Source: Sphingobacterium yanglingense (GTDB lineage: Bacteria; Bacteroidota; Bacteroidia; Sphingobacteriales; Sphingobacteriaceae). From it: DNA of 64,000 nucleotides. The stretch spans positions 491,011-555,010 of the forward strand of contig NZ_SNYV01000015.1 of the NCBI RefSeq assembly GCF_004363245.1, in the 5' to 3' direction. The position numbers and the translations under genes were made by a program. The notes under the pieces were generated by a model. It had not been told where the DNA came from. It made no database searches and worked only from the letters and a program-made list of their open reading frames with translations. Positions 63,901-64,000 of this stretch are shown here, one piece after another; positions within the stretch are counted from its first letter, which is position 1; every line of letters starts with the position of its first letter.

Positions 63901-64000
63901 GTTCCTCACCGGACTGCGCCTTGTTATCACCGTTCGCATCCACAACAGTTTTTACTGAACTGTGCGATGGTTTGCTCTCTGTAGGGATCTCAACCTCTGG
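60920..64000 (-). CDS. giant DUF11-repeat adhesin with type B (CHU) C-terminal sorting domain (5' end beyond the right edge)
   Basis: The open frame runs without interruption to the right edge, so the true start lies upstream. More than 1000 residues are visible. They consist of successive DUF11-type Ig-like repeats with the pattern GEELTYTITVKNTGDVALTGVAISD; the first three to four are nearly identical 119-residue units, and the later ones are diverged. The protein ends with a gliding-motility-associated type IX sorting domain (FFIPNVFTPNDDGTNDTFEI, ILNRWGNEVYRNSNYKNEWTG, GTYFYIVKTI). It is therefore predicted to be a secreted or surface-attached type IX substrate, an extended filamentous adhesin. 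It heads the PorP-OmpA operon. Confidence 0.92.
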   Translation of the reverse strand, partial: PEVEIPTESKPSHSSVKTVVDANGDNKAQSGEELTYTITVKNTGDVALTGVAISDAIPANTSYVANSATGGGSLTGSTLNWSVNVPFGGEVSVSFKVKVDADLTGVTSIKNIATVGGDTPEVEIPTESKPSHSSVKTVVDANGDNKAQSGEELTYTITVKNTGDVALTGVAISDAIPANTSYVANSATGGGSLTGSTLNWSVDVPFGGEVSVSFKVKVDADLTGVTSIKNIATVDGDTPEVEIPTESKPSHSSVKTVVDANGDNKAQSGEELTYTITVKNTGDVALTGVAISDAIPANTSYVANSATGGGSLTGSTLNWSVDVPFGGEVSVSFKVKVDADLTGVTSIKNIATVGGDTPEVEIPTESKPSHSSVKTVADANGDNKAQSGELLTYTIKIENDGDVDLKNLLVTDMIPAYTTYEEGTASNGAVFNSGKLTWTVDVPFGQALSLSFKVKVNSDLTEAAEIRNIATVGDEDTPPAIIETDRFARISLDQKHNLGTSNDCFGLKVNDKIRYTFTVKNTGNVALSNLDLTSTLSPRLGNITSTAQGALLPGATREFTAEYVINQADINRGFVTGTAKVIANTPVGQITGAVGGKVEVPSNEVKVTICQTGKVAIEKTVDKQEVSKVGEELTYTITVTNTGNIDLEDVTVDDAMLNLNDVINLTVGEVKTYQLKYTVTYNDLLKASLDNIASATLKTKERVTDEASTKVSFEPEISIVKSADKSVVTFLGELVEYTIEVTNTGTVDLVSVVVTDPMFPNFTGTVGNLAKGETRKFDLTYESVLADIIRGEIRNTARVQGMVGGAVRLRSFNSATGVIEKLSNEVLVKVIFNNVLEVTKDADKTEVNKEGELITYTIKVANKGNYDLTDVVVKDPLTGMMETIGNMAVGAEKTFKTTYKVRRDDFDKGSIVNEVLVTAKDLAGGQLDGRAERTVGIAKMPFFIPNVFTPNDDGTNDTFEIEGIEGFDRIEVTILNRWGNEVYRNSNYKNEWTGHGLNEGTYFYIVKTIKGTKEDLYKGHVLIKTR
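62840..64000 (-). repeat. 357-bp tandem repeats (119-residue DUF11 units), over three copies in the window
   Basis: Identical landmarks recur every 357 bp; for example CTCTCTGTAG begins at 62904, 63261, 63618 and 63975. Copies differ at only a few positions, so duplication is recent or kept uniform by recombination. The array continues past the right edge. A fourth, diverged unit lies to the left. Confidence 0.95.

Overview
The window looks like chromosome of a Bacteroidota member of the Sphingobacteriaceae (Sphingobacterium or a close relative). The evidence is two SusC/SusD pairs, several type IX secretion/gliding proteins (SprA, SprE/PorW, GldJ, PorP/SprF, a CHU-type C-terminal sorting domain), promoters of the TAnnTTTG type, few Shine-Dalgarno sequences, and low-to-moderate GC. 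Assignment below family level is inference. Almost every long open frame belongs to a recognisable family; I see no prophage, transposase, CRISPR array or classical defence island.

Layout. 1-9.4 kb is housekeeping: the 5' part of mutS (cut by the left edge), an asparaginase-type Ntn hydrolase, mtgA, a beta-propeller lactonase, a SurA-like prolyl isomerase, an NTF2-like hypothetical, cysS and der. 9.6-14.4 kb is a SusC/SusD pair transcribed leftward. 14.7-15.4 kb is a small accessory patch: two initiator tRNA-Met genes, a 3' fragment of a third copy, an 80-residue GIY-YIG nuclease gene and 16-bp palindromes. 15.5-24.4 kb holds era, uvrC, a class A penicillin-binding protein, sprE/porW and ispF. 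24.9-29.4 kb holds gldJ, pnp and rpsO. 29.5-40.9 kb looks like a glycan-use locus: a NagX/HGSNAT-like membrane protein, a ROK regulator, a second SusC/SusD pair, a GH29 alpha-L-fucosidase, cutC and a glycosylasparaginase. 41-55 kb has aminopeptidase P, dacB, maeB, ruvA, the 2.3-kilo-residue translocon protein SprA, and a free-methionine-sulfoxide reductase. 55-64 kb has a WD40 protein, a TPR-HTH regulator, and an operon of OmpA/PD40 protein, PorP/SprF protein and a giant DUF11-repeat adhesin that runs off the right edge.

How the genes work together. SprA, SprE and GldJ are core or accessory parts of type IX secretion and gliding. The last operon encodes a likely substrate (the adhesin with a type B sorting domain) together with the PorP-like anchor and an OmpA peptidoglycan-binding partner. 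MtgA, the class A PBP and DacB build and trim peptidoglycan. The ROK-SusCD-fucosidase-glycosylasparaginase set fits import and dismantling of fucosylated N-glycans or glycoasparagines.

The most unusual feature is at 14687-15165. The 3' end of an initiator tRNA gene plus its terminator (75 bp) is perfectly duplicated on both sides of a 283-bp segment holding only a GIY-YIG nuclease gene and a 16-bp palindrome. This is the footprint expected of a very small element that integrates into a tRNA gene and restores its 3' end. A second, decayed footprint lies between the two tRNA copies.
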